This document shows, piece by piece, positions 33,931 to 44,909 of a stretch of 64,000 bases of DNA; the stretch's first letter is position 1, and every line of letters starts with the position of its first letter. The DNA is from Pseudo-nitzschia pungens. Taxonomy: Eukaryota; Bacillariophyta; Bacillariophyceae; Bacillariales; Bacillariaceae. The stretch covers positions 5,084,001 through 5,148,000 of the forward strand of contig CM074762.1 of the NCBI GenBank assembly GCA_037355855.1, in the 5' to 3' direction. The translations under genes and the position numbers were made by a program. Below the pieces are notes generated by a model that had not been told where the DNA came from, made no database searches, and worked only from the letters and a program-made list of their open reading frames with translations.

Positions 33931-35523
33931 TTAAAGGCCCTGTTTCCAAGCTACTACAGGAGAGCAAGTTCAAGTTCGAACAGAAGGCCAGCTGTTACGA
34001 ATTTGAATTTGGTAGTAGGCTCCACCGCCTCTACGTGTCTCCTACTACGAAGTTGGAACAGAAGGACAGCTGTTACGAATTTGGTAGTAGGCTCCGTACT
34101 ATATGTACCATACAGTGGTAAGGAATGTGTTTGGGGCACTCGCATTACTGATGCTGCAATACAGCATGCAGAGACCAGTTTTGCTTGCGTCAGCTGACCA
34201 CTTGCATTACAGATACTATGTATCTAGGCAAGGGTTTTGCTTGTGTCAGCTGACCACTCCAAGCATCACTGATGCTGTACAGTGGCATTCAAGGGACAGT
34301 TTTGCTTGTGTTTTCCCTTTCACGTTCTTGTTACCCCGTCTCCTGTACGCTTTGCAACAGCTGTGTCTGTTGTGCTCTGGACTGGTTCGTTTTTTTCCTG
34401 TTTCTTACCAAGGTTCGTGTGCAAAATAGCCGTCTTTACAACCTGGGGCCTATTCCCCATGGTTGAGGCGGCGCGTCGTTCTACAACTTGGGGCCTAACC
34501 TCTCTTCGATTGAGGCGACGATAAAGCCTGGTTACAGACTGAGTAGCTTTTAACCACCTTCGGTGGATTTTCCTACTTAAATAAGTATATTATTATTTGC
34601 ACATGCTAATTAGGCCCTTGTAGAATTTTTCATGTTTTCAAGTACGGTACTCATACTACTTTTAGATCCATAAGGAGATTATGATACCAACACTGTACTC
34701 CATATTTTGTAACATCGTTGATGCAAGTGCAAAATGTGGCTAGTTTCATGAAACAAAACCAAGCCACCTCTATCTCTTAAATCACAATTTTCATAGTAAG
34801 TTCTAAAATTTAACCATTCTTAATAGTAGTAAAAGTTAGCAAACTTTGATGCTCAACCTTCTTTAACTTGCAGTTTGATGTCCTATTCATGTACAAGATG
34901 GAATGTGTTGCAGAATGTACTTCTAGTATCATTTTCTGCTGTGTTGTCAGGTGTAAGTTTTGGCAATCTATCTTTTTGGAGCTGAAAGTTTTGGCCAAGT
35001 ACATGTGCTTGTTAATCAAAGACCAAAGGTGAAAACTTTGCAGTCTTGGTGATCAAAATGAAGCAGCCACAGTATAATCCGACTGCTATTCTCAATATAT
35101 CAAAAGAGAGGACAGAATGAATTGTGAGCTGAAATGAAGATGCTGAATAGAATGAATTCAGCAAAGTGTATATCCTTGGACAAAATTGTTTCTACTAGTT
35201 TCATAAAATAGTAACAACAAGCTCCTTTATTGCAAAGATTTTCCAAATCAGTAAAGATTTTCCAAATCAGTAAAGCTCCATTCTTTGTCTTCTGTAATTA
35301 GTTTGAGGTTTGTATTGGTGATGGATAGTTTGTCTTGGACTGTAAATATTAGAAGGGGATGATATTGTGTTGCTGTGGATTGAGGCTTCAAGCCATCAGC
35401 ATGTGGTTCCTCTGTCTCTTGCAAACTGTTCATCAATTTTTCAGAGAGAAGAACTAAGGAACCAAGCTGATATTGTTGCTAAGGCAATAAGACAACAACA
35501 GGAATAATTGAACATGTATATTA
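33931..35523. other. Intergenic region with minor repeats, CpG-poor in its right half
   Basis: It contains a duplicated unit around AGCTGTTACGAATTTG (33990 and 34070), a roughly 45-bp tandem pair near 34435-34530 (GGGGCCTA...GAGGCG), and a 19-bp tandem repeat at 35235-35275 (AAGATTTTCCAAATCAGTA). From about 34740 to 35520 almost no CpG is present. No gene is supported. Confidence 0.5.
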
Positions 35524-36044
35524 CTGGAGCAGTATAAAATACACTTTTTCACGCAAGTTGTGCGGATTGACGAGGGGTCAAAATTAGAAAAAAGATTATG
35601 CACATTGGCAATAACATTTAGGGGGTCAGGGGAAACTCATAATCTTTGTTTTCAACCTAATTAAAAGTCAATGTTGTGTAAAAAACCTCAACCTGAAACT
35701 TTAAGGTTGTGTAAAAGAACCTTAACCTAGAACCTTAAGGTTGTGGTAAATAGGGTGTTAGGGTGCAACCTTAACCTCAAGGTTGTGTTAAATAATCTCA
35801 ACCTACAATCTAAGGTTGTCCTTATTCAACCACCTAAGGTTGCCTGCCATATTCAACCTACAACCTCAACCTAAATGTTTTTTTAAGTTCAACAACCTAA
35901 TTAGCGAAAAAATCAACCTGAAGGCCATGGGATTCTCCTAGGCCCCAAAATGTACAGTTTTTTAAAAAATATTCTATGGAAAAGTCAGTAGTGAGGCAAA
36001 CGGCATTGTGTGCTGCGCAGAAAGTGTATTTTCTTCCGCTCCAG
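35524..36044. mobile_element. MITE E, copy 2 (521 bp)
   Basis: The left end CTGGAGCAGTATAAAATACA and the reverse complement of the right end CTGGAGCGGAAGAAAATACA are inverted repeats of about 30 bp. The interior has AGGTTG/CAACCT repeats and matches copy 1 (3638-4220) in reverse orientation. It lies 18 bases outside the gypsy LTR, so the retrotransposon landed beside it. Confidence 0.7.
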
Positions 36045-36062
36045 CACCAAATTCTGCCATAC

Positions 36063-36244
36063 TGCCATACCCCGGGTCTACTAATGAATAAAGTAGTGAT
36101 ATGCAAATTGTGAGCTCTATCAATTAGTCTATTGCTATTGCTTTCGATTGGCATTTGGAATCGGCGATTCCAACGCCTCGCTAATTTATCCTCAACCTTA
36201 ATCCAGTCCCGAGTGGACTCGTGACTGTATTCCGGTGCACGGCA
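36063..36244 (-). repeat. 3' LTR of the gypsy element
   Basis: 182 bp. A purine-rich stretch (ATGGAGGAGCA on the minus strand) directly precedes it and may be the polypurine tract. Confidence 0.9.
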
Positions 36245-36268
36245 TGCTCCTCCATGGTACTGTAACAA

Positions 36269-37966
36269 TTACTTCTCTGGTTCAGGGCTATCCCTGCAAT
36301 AATAGGGATGGACTCTCCTGATGTTAACCCGGTCAGTTACAAAAGGAGCAGTTTCAATAGTTACAGTTCCATTATCATGGGCCTTGAGCACCTTGTAAGG
36401 TCCTTGCCGTGGGAAGGATAGTTTTGGAATAATGCCCTTCCTTTCCAGGGTGACATAGTCTCCTTCTTTATAGACATGGGGGATCCTCTTCTGGTTTTCC
36501 CTGATGTTGCTCTTGTGGATGCTTTTCTGCTTCCTTGCTTGGATTGCTTCCCAATCCACTGGGAAGTTCACCGGCATGAACATGTCTCGACCAAACACCA
36601 GTTGCGCTGGGGAGTACCCCAGGGTGGCATGGATGGCGCTTCTGATAGCATATGCTGCCTTGGTGGTGAATTCCTCAAAAGGGTCCTCCTCGTGGAGGTC
36701 CCTGTTTTCCAGGTTGAAGGACAACAGACAGTCCTTTAATACCTGATGGATCCTTTCCAACACCGAGTTGGATTGTGGGTTCCAAGCCCCACTGGGCTTT
36801 CTTTTCATCCCCATGTTCTCGCAGAGCTCTTGGAACTCTGCTTTGAACTCACTCCCGCCATCAAAGCCAATTTCCTTTGGGCGCGGATATCTTGCCAGCC
36901 AGGTACTGTCCAACAATCGTTGAGTTTCTGCTGCATTTGGGGAGTCCTTCAGGTGAGCCAGTTCAAACCATCCGGTCACTGGGTCCACCATGGTGAGGAC
37001 ATGGATTTGGTAGTCTTTACCATTTTTGTTGTGGACAGTTGCAGGTCCCCAGAGGTCCACATTGACCCTCTGCCATTTGGTGATCTCAGCTGCTTTTTCC
37101 GGTAGTAGTCCATACTTCTTCCGGCCACTCTTCTTAAACATCTGACACGTGTGGCAGTGTTTGCAGAGGTCCTGAACGTCCTTCCGTAGGCCTTTCCAGG
37201 TGAACACTGAGCGTATGCTCTGTTCCATTCTCTTTTCTCCGGGATGGACCAACATGCTGTGGTACCATTCCATAACTCTATCCTTGAGTTTGTCAGGGAT
37301 CAGAATCTTCCCTTCCTTGTGGATTAGACTGTAACCTTCCACATTTTTGGTGGTTAGGCGGTTGTCTTTTTCCAGAGCATTCACGATTCCTGTGTCCTGT
37401 TGCTGGTAGAACTGAATCATGTCCGGGGCAAGTGGGAATGCACTATTGCCCTGGAATTCTTCCGGCGCTTCTCCAAGTGGGAATAGGAGTTGCCGGAGGT
37501 GCTCTTCCTCATCCGCGTAGGTGAGGGGCTTATTTGGTGGTAGCCATTCCACTGTGTCCGCTGGGTCATCTGTGATGTCCAAGCGAGACAGCGCGTCTGC
37601 TGCATCGTTGTCTTTGCCAGCAACGTGCTTGACTACGGGGTGGAACTCCTCCATGAGGAGTCTCCATCGGACCATCCTTTGGGTGGGCATCTGCTGATAG
37701 AGCAGATTAAGGTGGTCTGTGTGAATAATTACATCTTGTCCTCGTAGGATTCCCTCAAACGCTTTCAAGCCCTCCACTATACCAAGGAGCTCTTTTTCCC
37801 CGACAGTGTAGTTGAGCTGCGCTGAGTTCAGTTTCCTTGTGTAGAAACCAAGGGGTTTGCCATCTTGGCATACAGTTGCTCCCAGTTGCCTGTCACTGGC
37901 GTCTGAGTAGAGGTGAAATGGTTTCGTAAAATCCGGGAATGCGAGTTTCGCTTCATCTGCGAGCAC
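36269..37966 (-). pseudogene. Gypsy pol, RNase H and integrase portion
   Basis: About 565 residues. RNase H motifs YSDASD, GEKELLGIVEGLKAFE, IHTDH and DNDAADALSR come first. The integrase zinc-binding region (HSMLVHPG ... CKHCHTC) follows, then the catalytic triad: D in VNVDLWGP, D in EIGFDGGSEF, E in VLERIH. A C-terminal DNA-binding-like domain follows (GPYKVLKAHDNGTVTIE). The frame is intact up to the break at 37966, where the TIR element severs it from the reverse transcriptase. The part is well preserved but cannot be made as one polyprotein with the rest. Confidence 0.9.
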
Positions 37967-38060
37967 GTCCGAAAACTGGTTCGCGACCCATCGCGACCAA
38001 TCGCGACCGGATCGCGACCCAATCGCGACTTGTCTAAAAAAAACGCGACCCCAATTTTTT
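37966..38060 (+). repeat. Left TIR and subterminal GCGACC repeats of copy A
   Basis: After the 24-bp TIR, the motif ATCGCGACC recurs four or five times in 60 bases. Matching TCGCGA-containing motifs sit beside the right TIR (43740-43850). Such subterminal repeats are commonly transposase-binding sites; that role is inferred here. Confidence 0.7.
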
Positions 38061-38362
38061 ATTTCACAACCTTTTTTCCATTATTCTCCACTTTTTTCCA
38101 TTATTCTCAACCACATTTCTCCCTTTTCTCAACTCCCCCAACGTGTTGACGGAAATGTTCTGTTCTAGACCCTGACATTCAGTCCCTCTTCACATTTTCA
38201 TTCCATTTTACACATTTGACACACTTGACTCAACACAACAAATAATTTTTAATCCAATTTACTTCAATCACACAAAAGTGTTTCGTCACGCACCTTTGTC
38301 AATTTTTTTTTCAGTGGTGTCACATCACATACCGGAATCGCATCACAAAAACACACACCACC

Positions 38363-38690
38363 ATGCCGAAAGCTTCCTCCGACCCAAGGCACTTTGCCAA
38401 TGAGCCCAGAATACCCAAGACATTCCAATGTCGCAACTGCATTGCCTCCGGAAGAAGAAGAAAATCAAAATCCTTCAAGGGATACAAACAAGAATCGAGC
38501 CACTTTCACACCTACCGATATGTATCTCAAGGCCTCTCCAGGCATCTCTATTCCAACAGTGATTGCCGAACTTATTATGTTAAGAACGATCTTATGGATT
38601 TTATTTCTTCTGCGAAAGCCGAAGTCACCCTCCCTTTGGTCCGACACACACCATCACAGTATGGACTGACAATGACACTAGGCAGCAAGC
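38363..38690 (+). pseudogene. Zinc-finger-like N-terminal protein fragment in copy A
   Basis: The frame starts MPKASSDPRHFANEP. It has a CRNC pair, then LSRHLYSNSDC, a Cys2...His-x6-Cys spacing resembling zinc fingers at the front of some eukaryotic transposases. After about 108 residues it runs straight into the minisatellite (continuing meaninglessly to 38923), so it looks truncated. Copy B has no counterpart that I can see. It may be the remnant of an autonomous element's transposase gene. Confidence 0.45.
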
Positions 38691-39755
38691 AGCAACACGT
38701 CGATAATACAGGGGGGACAGCAAGCAGCAGCAACGCGTCGATAATACAGGGGGGGGACAGCAAGCAGCAGCAACGCGTCGATAATACAGGGGGGACAGCA
38801 AGCAGCAAGCAGCAACGCGTCGATAATACAGCGGGGGACAGCAAGCAGCAGCAACGCGTCGATAATACAAACGCGTTGATAATACAGGGGGGGGACAGCA
38901 AACAGCAACCAACGCGTCGATAATACAGGGGGGACAGCAAGCAGCAAGCAGCAACGCGTCGATAATACAGGAGAGGGGACAGCAAGCAGCAAGCAGCAAC
39001 GTGTCGATAATACAGGGGGGACAGCAAGCAGCAGCAAGCAGCAACGCGTCGATAATACAGGGGGGGACAGCAAGCAGCAGCAACGCGTCGATAATACAGG
39101 GGGGGACAGCAAGCAGCAGCAATGGGTCGATAATACAAACGCGTCGATAATACAGGCGGGGGGACAGCAAGCAGCAGCAACGCGTCGATAATACAGGGGG
39201 GACAGCAAGCAGCAACCAACGCGTTGATATTACAGGGGGGGGGGACAGCAAGCAGGGGGGACAGCAAGCAGCAACGAACGCGTCGAAAATACAGGGGGGA
39301 CAGCAAGCAGCAACCAACGCGTTGATATTACAGGGGGGGGGGACAGCAAGCAGGGGGGACAGCAAGCAGCAACGAACGCGTCGAAAATACAGGGGGGGGG
39401 ACAGCAAGCAGCAACGAACGCGTCGCAGCAAGCAGCAACGAACGCGTCGACTATGCAGGGGGGGACAGCAAGCAGCAACGAACGCGTCGAAAATACAGGG
39501 GGGGGGACAGCAAGCAGCAACGAACGCGTCGCAGCAAGCAGCAACGAACGCGTCGCAGCAAGCAGCAACGAACGCGTCGACTATGCAGGGGGGGACAGCA
39601 AGCAGCAACGAACGCGTCGAAAATACAGGGGGGGGGACAGCAAGCAGCAGCAACGCGTCGATAATACAGGGGGGACAGCAAGCAGAAACGCGTCGAAAAT
39701 ACAGGGGGGGGGACGGCAAGCAGCAACAAACGCGTGGATAATACAGGGGGGATAA
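38688..39755 (+). repeat. G-tract minisatellite of copy A (unit about 35 bp, roughly 30 units)
   Basis: The core unit is ACGCGTCGATAATACAGG, a run of 6-9 G, then ACAGCAAGCAGCA with variable AGC repeats. Each unit contains the MluI-type palindrome ACGCGT. Variants include TCGAAAATACAGG and TCGACTATGCAGG. Long open frames on both strands are by-products of the repeat. The same unit occurs inverted in copy B. Confidence 0.95.
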
Positions 39756-40900
39756 TACACGAGAATATTTTTAAAAAACTCTTGCCGTGGTTGTCTTTCC
39801 TTGTCAGCGATCGTATCGGTCGTTCCCCTTTTCAGCAATCGTATCGGTCGTTCCCCTCCGTCTCCGTCTCCGTCGTTCGTCTCGTTCGTCTCACTGGTAG
39901 GGATTATTTCGATCCATCGCTCCTTTTCGCAACAACCGAAAATCGTAGGGGTGTCGTTTTTCTCTGGAAAGACGAAATTTAAAAAAACAACGACAAACCG
40001 TTAGTACCCTCGTCGTCCCCGTCCGAAGCGATTGTAGCGATCGTACCCCCATCGTCCCTCTCTGGAGCGATTGTACCCCCGTCGGCCCGCCTCTCTGGAG
40101 CGATCGTACCTTCGTCGTCCTCGTCGTCCGTCTCCGCACCAATCGGTTGTGATTTTCGTCTTCGTTGTTTTCAATATCAGTACGTCGTATATCTGGGTAA
40201 GCCAGGTAGTTCCAGGACTTCAACACACCCAACCTCCGTGATATGAATCAGACAACAGAGCAGAAAGCAAGAGCGGCCGTTCTCAAGCTCCCCACAGCAT
40301 GTGTGTCTTTTTCAAAAGAGATGGTCCCGGTGCCTGATGGCTAGGTTAAACTGGACCGGCCAGAATATTCCGATGCATGAGATGAAACGAAAATGAAAAT
40401 GAAAATGAAAATTATGACACATCCGGTACGAGGGAGATGTGGGGCGGAAAATCGATCTGCCACTGTGACGTAGTGCTTTAGTGCTTTATTACGTGCTTTA
40501 TGGTACTGTGTGTACAGGCTGAGTGGAAAAAATGACAGCAATGTACGTACTTTACAGTACTAAGTGTACAGGCTGAGAAAAAAAATGACAGGTCTGTGCA
40601 TACCCGTTCCTAGTAGGTACCGACAGTACGTACAGGCTGGGGATGTGTAGGTTTCCAGTACGGTGTAAACGGTACGTATAAACTGTACGTACGGTACTGG
40701 TACAAATCTTTTGGCGCGAAGTGGTGGAGGTACGGTAACTTAGTGTTGGTACATATTATACAGGATGAGCCTTCCCCGAGATGGTGGTAGCATTAAAACA
40801 TGGAGAGAACACCTGTTTAGCAGTAGTAGACAGCAGTAATAGTGGCACTACTGGATTGTATGCAGTTGGTATTGTTGGTTCGAGTCCCGTCACGGGAATG
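39756..40900 (+). repeat. Conserved core of the satellite element, copy A
   Basis: The segment containing CGATCGTATCGGTCGTTCCC, GAGCGATTGTACC repeats, GAACGGCCGCTCTT (reverse strand) and the GGTTCGAGTCC motif is found inverted in copy B (about 49440-50640). No convincing protein frame. A GAAAAT pentamer/hexamer run lies near 40388-40415. Confidence 0.8.
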
Positions 40901-40980
40901 TCTTTTGCTACATCACGATGCAATAGAAATATTTTTGCTGCGAAGCATTTGTCACCAGGTGATCTATTCAGTTATTCAAT

Positions 40981-42190
40981 GGTGACATCCATACCATTGG
41001 TGATTTTTGAATACTTCTTTTTGCATACTCTTGCCCATGCATAGGATGAGAAATATTCACACTGGAATCACAAAATATTGACTAGATTCATTCACATATT
41101 TGATTTTACAGCAGTTTCTACTAAATGCTGCGGTACTGGGCCAAATATTAATTATTCAGTGGTGACATCCAAATTATTGGTGATTTTTGAATACTTCTTT
41201 TTGCATACTCTTGCCCATGCATAGGATGAGAAATATTCACACTGGAATCACACAAATATTGGCCAGATTCATTCTGATATGTGATTTGGTACTTTTTTCT
41301 AGTAAATTCTCCAGTAGTTGGCCAAATATTAATTATTCTGTGGTGACACCCAAATTATTGGTGATTTTTGAATACTTCTGTTTGAATAGTCTTGCCCATG
41401 CACAGGATGAGAAATATTCACACTGGAATCACACAAATATTGGCCAGATTCATTCTGATATGTGATTTGGTACTTTTTTCTAGCAAATTCCGCAGTAGTG
41501 GGCCAAATATTAATTATTCAGTGGTGACACCCAAATTATAGGTGATTTTTGAATACTTCTTTTTGAATAGTCTTGCCCATGCACAGGATGAGAAATATTC
41601 ACACTGGAATCACACAACTATTGGCCGCATTCATTCAGATATGTGATTTGGTACTTTTTTCTAGTAAATTCCGCAGTAGTGGAACAAATATTAATTATTC
41701 AGTGGTGACACCCAAATTATTGGTGATTTTTGAATACTTCTTTTTGCATACTCTTGCCCATGCACAGTATGAGAAATATTCACACTGGAATCACACAACT
41801 ATTGGCCAGATTCATTCCGATATGTGATTTGCTACTTTTTTCTAGTGAATTCCGCAGTAGTTGACCAAATATTAATTATTCAGTGGTGACACCCATACCA
41901 TTGGCGATTTTTGAATACTTCTTTTTGCATACTCTTGCCCATGGATAGGATGAGAAATATTCACACTGGAATCACACAAAGATTGGCCAGATTCATTCAG
42001 ATATGTGATTTTACAGTATTTTCTAGTAAATTCCGCAGTACTGGGCCAACTACTAATTATTCAGTGGTGACATCCAAATTATTGGTGATTTTTGAATACT
42101 TCTTTTTGAATAGTCTTGCCCATGCATAGGATGAGAAATATTCACACTGGAATCACACAAAGAATGGCCAGATTCATTCAGATATTTGAT
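40981..42190 (+). repeat. 181-bp satellite, about 6.7 units, copy A
   Basis: The anchor GGTGACA(C/T)CCAAATTATTGG recurs at 40981, 41161, 41342, 41523, 41704, 41885 and 42066 (period 180-181). Each unit includes GATTTTTGAATACTTCTTTT, TCTTGCCCATGCA and ATTCACACTGGAATCAC. It is CpG-poor. The same satellite is inverted in copy B at 48745-49410. Confidence 0.95.
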
Positions 42191-42539
42191 TTGATGGTAT
42201 ATTCACTGAGGTAGTACTATTCTTGCTGCTTGTAGTAGTAGTACAGTTATACACTGCTGCTACATACTACTGCAGTGCGTAGGTAGTAGTACATAAGAGG
42301 TAGTCCAAAATTATGGCGCAGCGGGGCTGGCTCTCTGTGGTTTAGGTGGCGCGCGATATCACCATCATCAGCTTTCTACTGGTTTCTACTATTACTTCAG
42401 TACGGTACATACTACTACTAGTAGTAGTAACTCTACTGCTATCATGTAGAAGAAATCAATTCTCGGCAAACACATGCATGACAGAAAATGCATGTGTCGT
42501 AAATCTTACTTCACATAATTTTGGGTCGGAACGGAACAA

Positions 42540-43050
42540 GAAAGACGGCAACTGAAATATAATGAGATGGAAATGGTAAGTGAACCACATCAAGGTTGGA
42601 GGAGGTATTAATAATGGATTTTGATTCGTCTAACTGTGCATCATTGACTTGCCTGCTTGCTCCTGATGGGGAGGCGACCGCAACTGCTGATGAAATAGGA
42701 TGCAACGGCAAATGAAATATAATGCAACGGTGAGTGAAGCACATCAAGATCTGGGGTATTGATAATGGATTTCAATTGTTCTAATTCTGCATTGAGTTGC
42801 CTGCTTGCTACTGATAGGGAAGAATCAACTTTAATTCGACGGGGCAACTGAAAAATGATGCGAAACATGATGCAACGGGGCAACTGACACATATTGCGAT
42901 CGCAAGACAAATATGATGGGATCGCAACTGACAAAATGATGCGATTGCAACTGATGAAATATGATGCGATGTGAGGAGACCTTTACTGGCAGTACAGATA
43001 CCGGTATGGATGAAATTATCACGATGACCATTATTTAAAAATCGTTTGAA
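42540..43050 (+). repeat. AACTGAAATA-type repeat region, copy A
   Basis: Units resembling GCAACTGAAATATGATGCGA and GCAACGG recur. Two larger units share CACATCAAG...GGTATTAATAATGGAT...GAGTTGCCTGCTTGCT. The inverted counterpart in copy B is the 177-bp array at 47735-48420. Confidence 0.75.
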
Positions 43051-43059
43051 CCAAAATTT

Positions 43060-43385
43060 GTGTGGTGTGCATGAGGACGAAGACGATCGGAGCAAAGAGC
43101 AACAACGATTTCAAGGACGACAAAGACGATCGAAGCGAAGAGCAACGACGATTTCAGAGAGGACGACGAAGCCAATCGAAGCAAAGAGCAACAACAATTT
43201 CAGAGAGGATGACGATTTCAGGGAGGACGACGAAGAGGAAGGCAATTTGGAGCGAAGAGCAACGACGACTTCAGGGAGGACGAAGACGATCGAAGCGAGA
43301 AGCAACGACGACTTCAAGGACGACGAAGACAAGGACGATCGAAACGAAGAGCGACGACGATTTCAAGGACGACGACTTCTTTTAA
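43060..43385 (+). repeat. GACGAAGACGATCGAAG array, copy A
   Basis: Imperfect units of about 30-40 bp containing GACGAAGACGAT, GAAGCGAAGAGCAACGACG and TTTCAAGGACGAC. Open frames encode only Asp/Glu/Arg-rich low complexity. It occupies the same relative place as the AGGCAACGCCCAT array of copy B. Confidence 0.8.
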
Positions 43386-43865
43386 CAAACCAAAATTTGT
43401 GTGTGCGTGTGTGAGAAAATTGAACAGAGAATAAACAATTATTAGAGTAATATCAATATTTATCAAAAGAAAGACTTATATTTTGCATCATAGTGTTTCA
43501 AAATTTTTTTTCATGGGGGTCGCGATTCCTGGGCTTCGGGTAATAATTGTGATTTTTGTGATGAATTTCTTGAGGGGTGTGATGGGAAATACTTTGTGTC
43601 GGGATGAGAAATCAATTTTTGGGAGTGAATTTCTGCAACAGTCTCATAATATATAATGATGGTAGGGTCAGTAATAATGAGTCAGATTGAAAAAAAATTT
43701 GGGTCTTTATTTTTTTTTTCTCGTAATTGAGGTAGTATCTGGGTCGCGATTGGGGTTGCGAATCGCGAGAGAGCTAGGAATCGAGCTACGTCAAAATGAG
43801 CCAGGAATAAATCGCGACCCCCCTAAATAAATTCTTGGGAGGGGTCGCGAACCAGTTTTCGGACG

Positions 43866-44909
43866 CATCCTCTTCGCCTCCATGAAAGCTTTCTGCTCTG
43901 CTGGGCCCCAGTACCAGTTCAGTTTTCCCTTTTTCCCTGCAAGCTTGTTGAGGGGGGCCAGGATGTGGGAGCGGCGCTTCCACATGTCCCTGTAAAAGTT
44001 GACCATCCCAAGGAACATCTTGAGTTGCTTGGTGTTCTTGGGGGGTTCCAGGCGCTTCATCGCCTCCAGTTTCTTTGGTTGGGGTTGAATGCCCTCTGTT
44101 GTTAGTAGAAACCCCAAATACTCCACTTCTTTTTGCATGAAGAAGGATTTTCTGAGGTTGGCTCGGAAGCCGGCATCATCCAGTCTCTGTAGGACTGTAT
44201 CGATTTTGTTGAGGTGATCCTGTTCGGATTCTCCCTCTCGTTGAATGATCAGGATATCATCAATATAGACAAGGACGTAGTCCAGGTCCCCTAGTAGGTT
44301 CATCATGACTGATTGGAAGATATCCGGAGCACACGCAATCCCCATTGCTAGTCTCTTGTAGGCATACTTTCCCCACGGCAGGATGGTGGAGCAGATTTTC
44401 TGGCTCTCTTTGCAGATGGGGATGGTATAGTATCCTTGGGACAAGTCCAGCGCCGTAGCTGATTGGAACTTCTGTAGTCGTTGGATTGTTTCCCCTATTC
44501 GTGGTAGTGGGAATGGTTTCCTCTGGATGGCGGCGTTCATTTTCCGGAAGTCTGTGAGGACTCGGATGTCGCCTGTCTTCTTTGGTTGGCAGAAGGTAGG
44601 AGATGCCCACGGTGAGTCATCATCGTGGGGGAGTTTCTCCAGGACTCCAATCTCACAGAGCCTGGTGATCTCCTTTCGAAGTGCTTGTTCAAAGGCATGG
44701 GGCACAGAGTAGTACCTCTGCCGGACCGGTTTGACTCCTGGTTGGAGCTCAATGGACACCGGTTCTATATTTTTGAGTAGACCCAGCCCTCCTCCAAAGA
44801 GTGTTGGGAATTTCTTCAGTGTTTTCTTCAAGGCTTCCTTGGACGCGTCCGTAATCTCCAGGTCATTGACCATGGCGTCTATATCGACTTTGGAGTAGTC
44901 TGCGTCCAA
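43866..44909 (-). pseudogene. Gypsy pol, reverse transcriptase portion
   Basis: Starts in frame near MDADYSKVDIDAMVND and carries reverse transcriptase motifs in order: GVLEKLPHDDDSPWASP, VLTDFRKMNAAI, ATALDLSQGYYTIP, CAPDIFQSVM, the catalytic YIDD in VLVYIDDILII, and AKRM at its broken end. Translation continues for a few nonsense codons into the inserted element and stops at 43791. The upstream frame (ILQQEEERQAKILDADY) overlaps the end of the gag frame in a different phase. Confidence 0.9.

Larger units (their letters stand above)
37966..43865 (+). mobile_element. Satellite-carrying TIR element, copy A (5.9 kb)
   Basis: The ends are perfect 24-bp inverted repeats (37966-37989 and 43842-43865, starting CGTCCGAAAACTGGTTCG). 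Both are followed by subterminal GCGACC motifs. The dinucleotide CA is present on both sides (37964-37965 and 43866-43867), and the gypsy pol frame is continuous across the site once the element and one CA are disregarded. A 2-bp target duplication is therefore well supported. Inside are a short zinc-finger-like frame (38363), a minisatellite (38688-39755), a conserved core (39756-40900), a 181-bp satellite (40981-42190), a region of AACTGAAATA-type repeats (42540-43000) and a GACGAAGACGAT array (43060-43385). No full transposase is visible. Confidence 0.85.

Noticed and set aside
38625..39719. Minus-strand frame of 364 codons rich in Cys, Leu and Pro
   Set aside because: It lies wholly in the 35-bp minisatellite, whose unit lacks stops in several frames; the translation is a periodic artefact.
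38688..39755. CRISPR-like array
   Set aside because: Units are contiguous tandem repeats without unique spacers, in eukaryotic DNA, inside a transposon.
40860..40920. Possible tRNA gene around GGTTCGAGTCC
   Set aside because: No acceptable T-stem, anticodon arm or acceptor pairing could be drawn; kept only as a B-box-like motif.
43046..43414. Acidic/basic 122-codon frame in copy A
   Set aside because: Low-complexity translation of the GACGAAGACGAT array; another frame is equally open.
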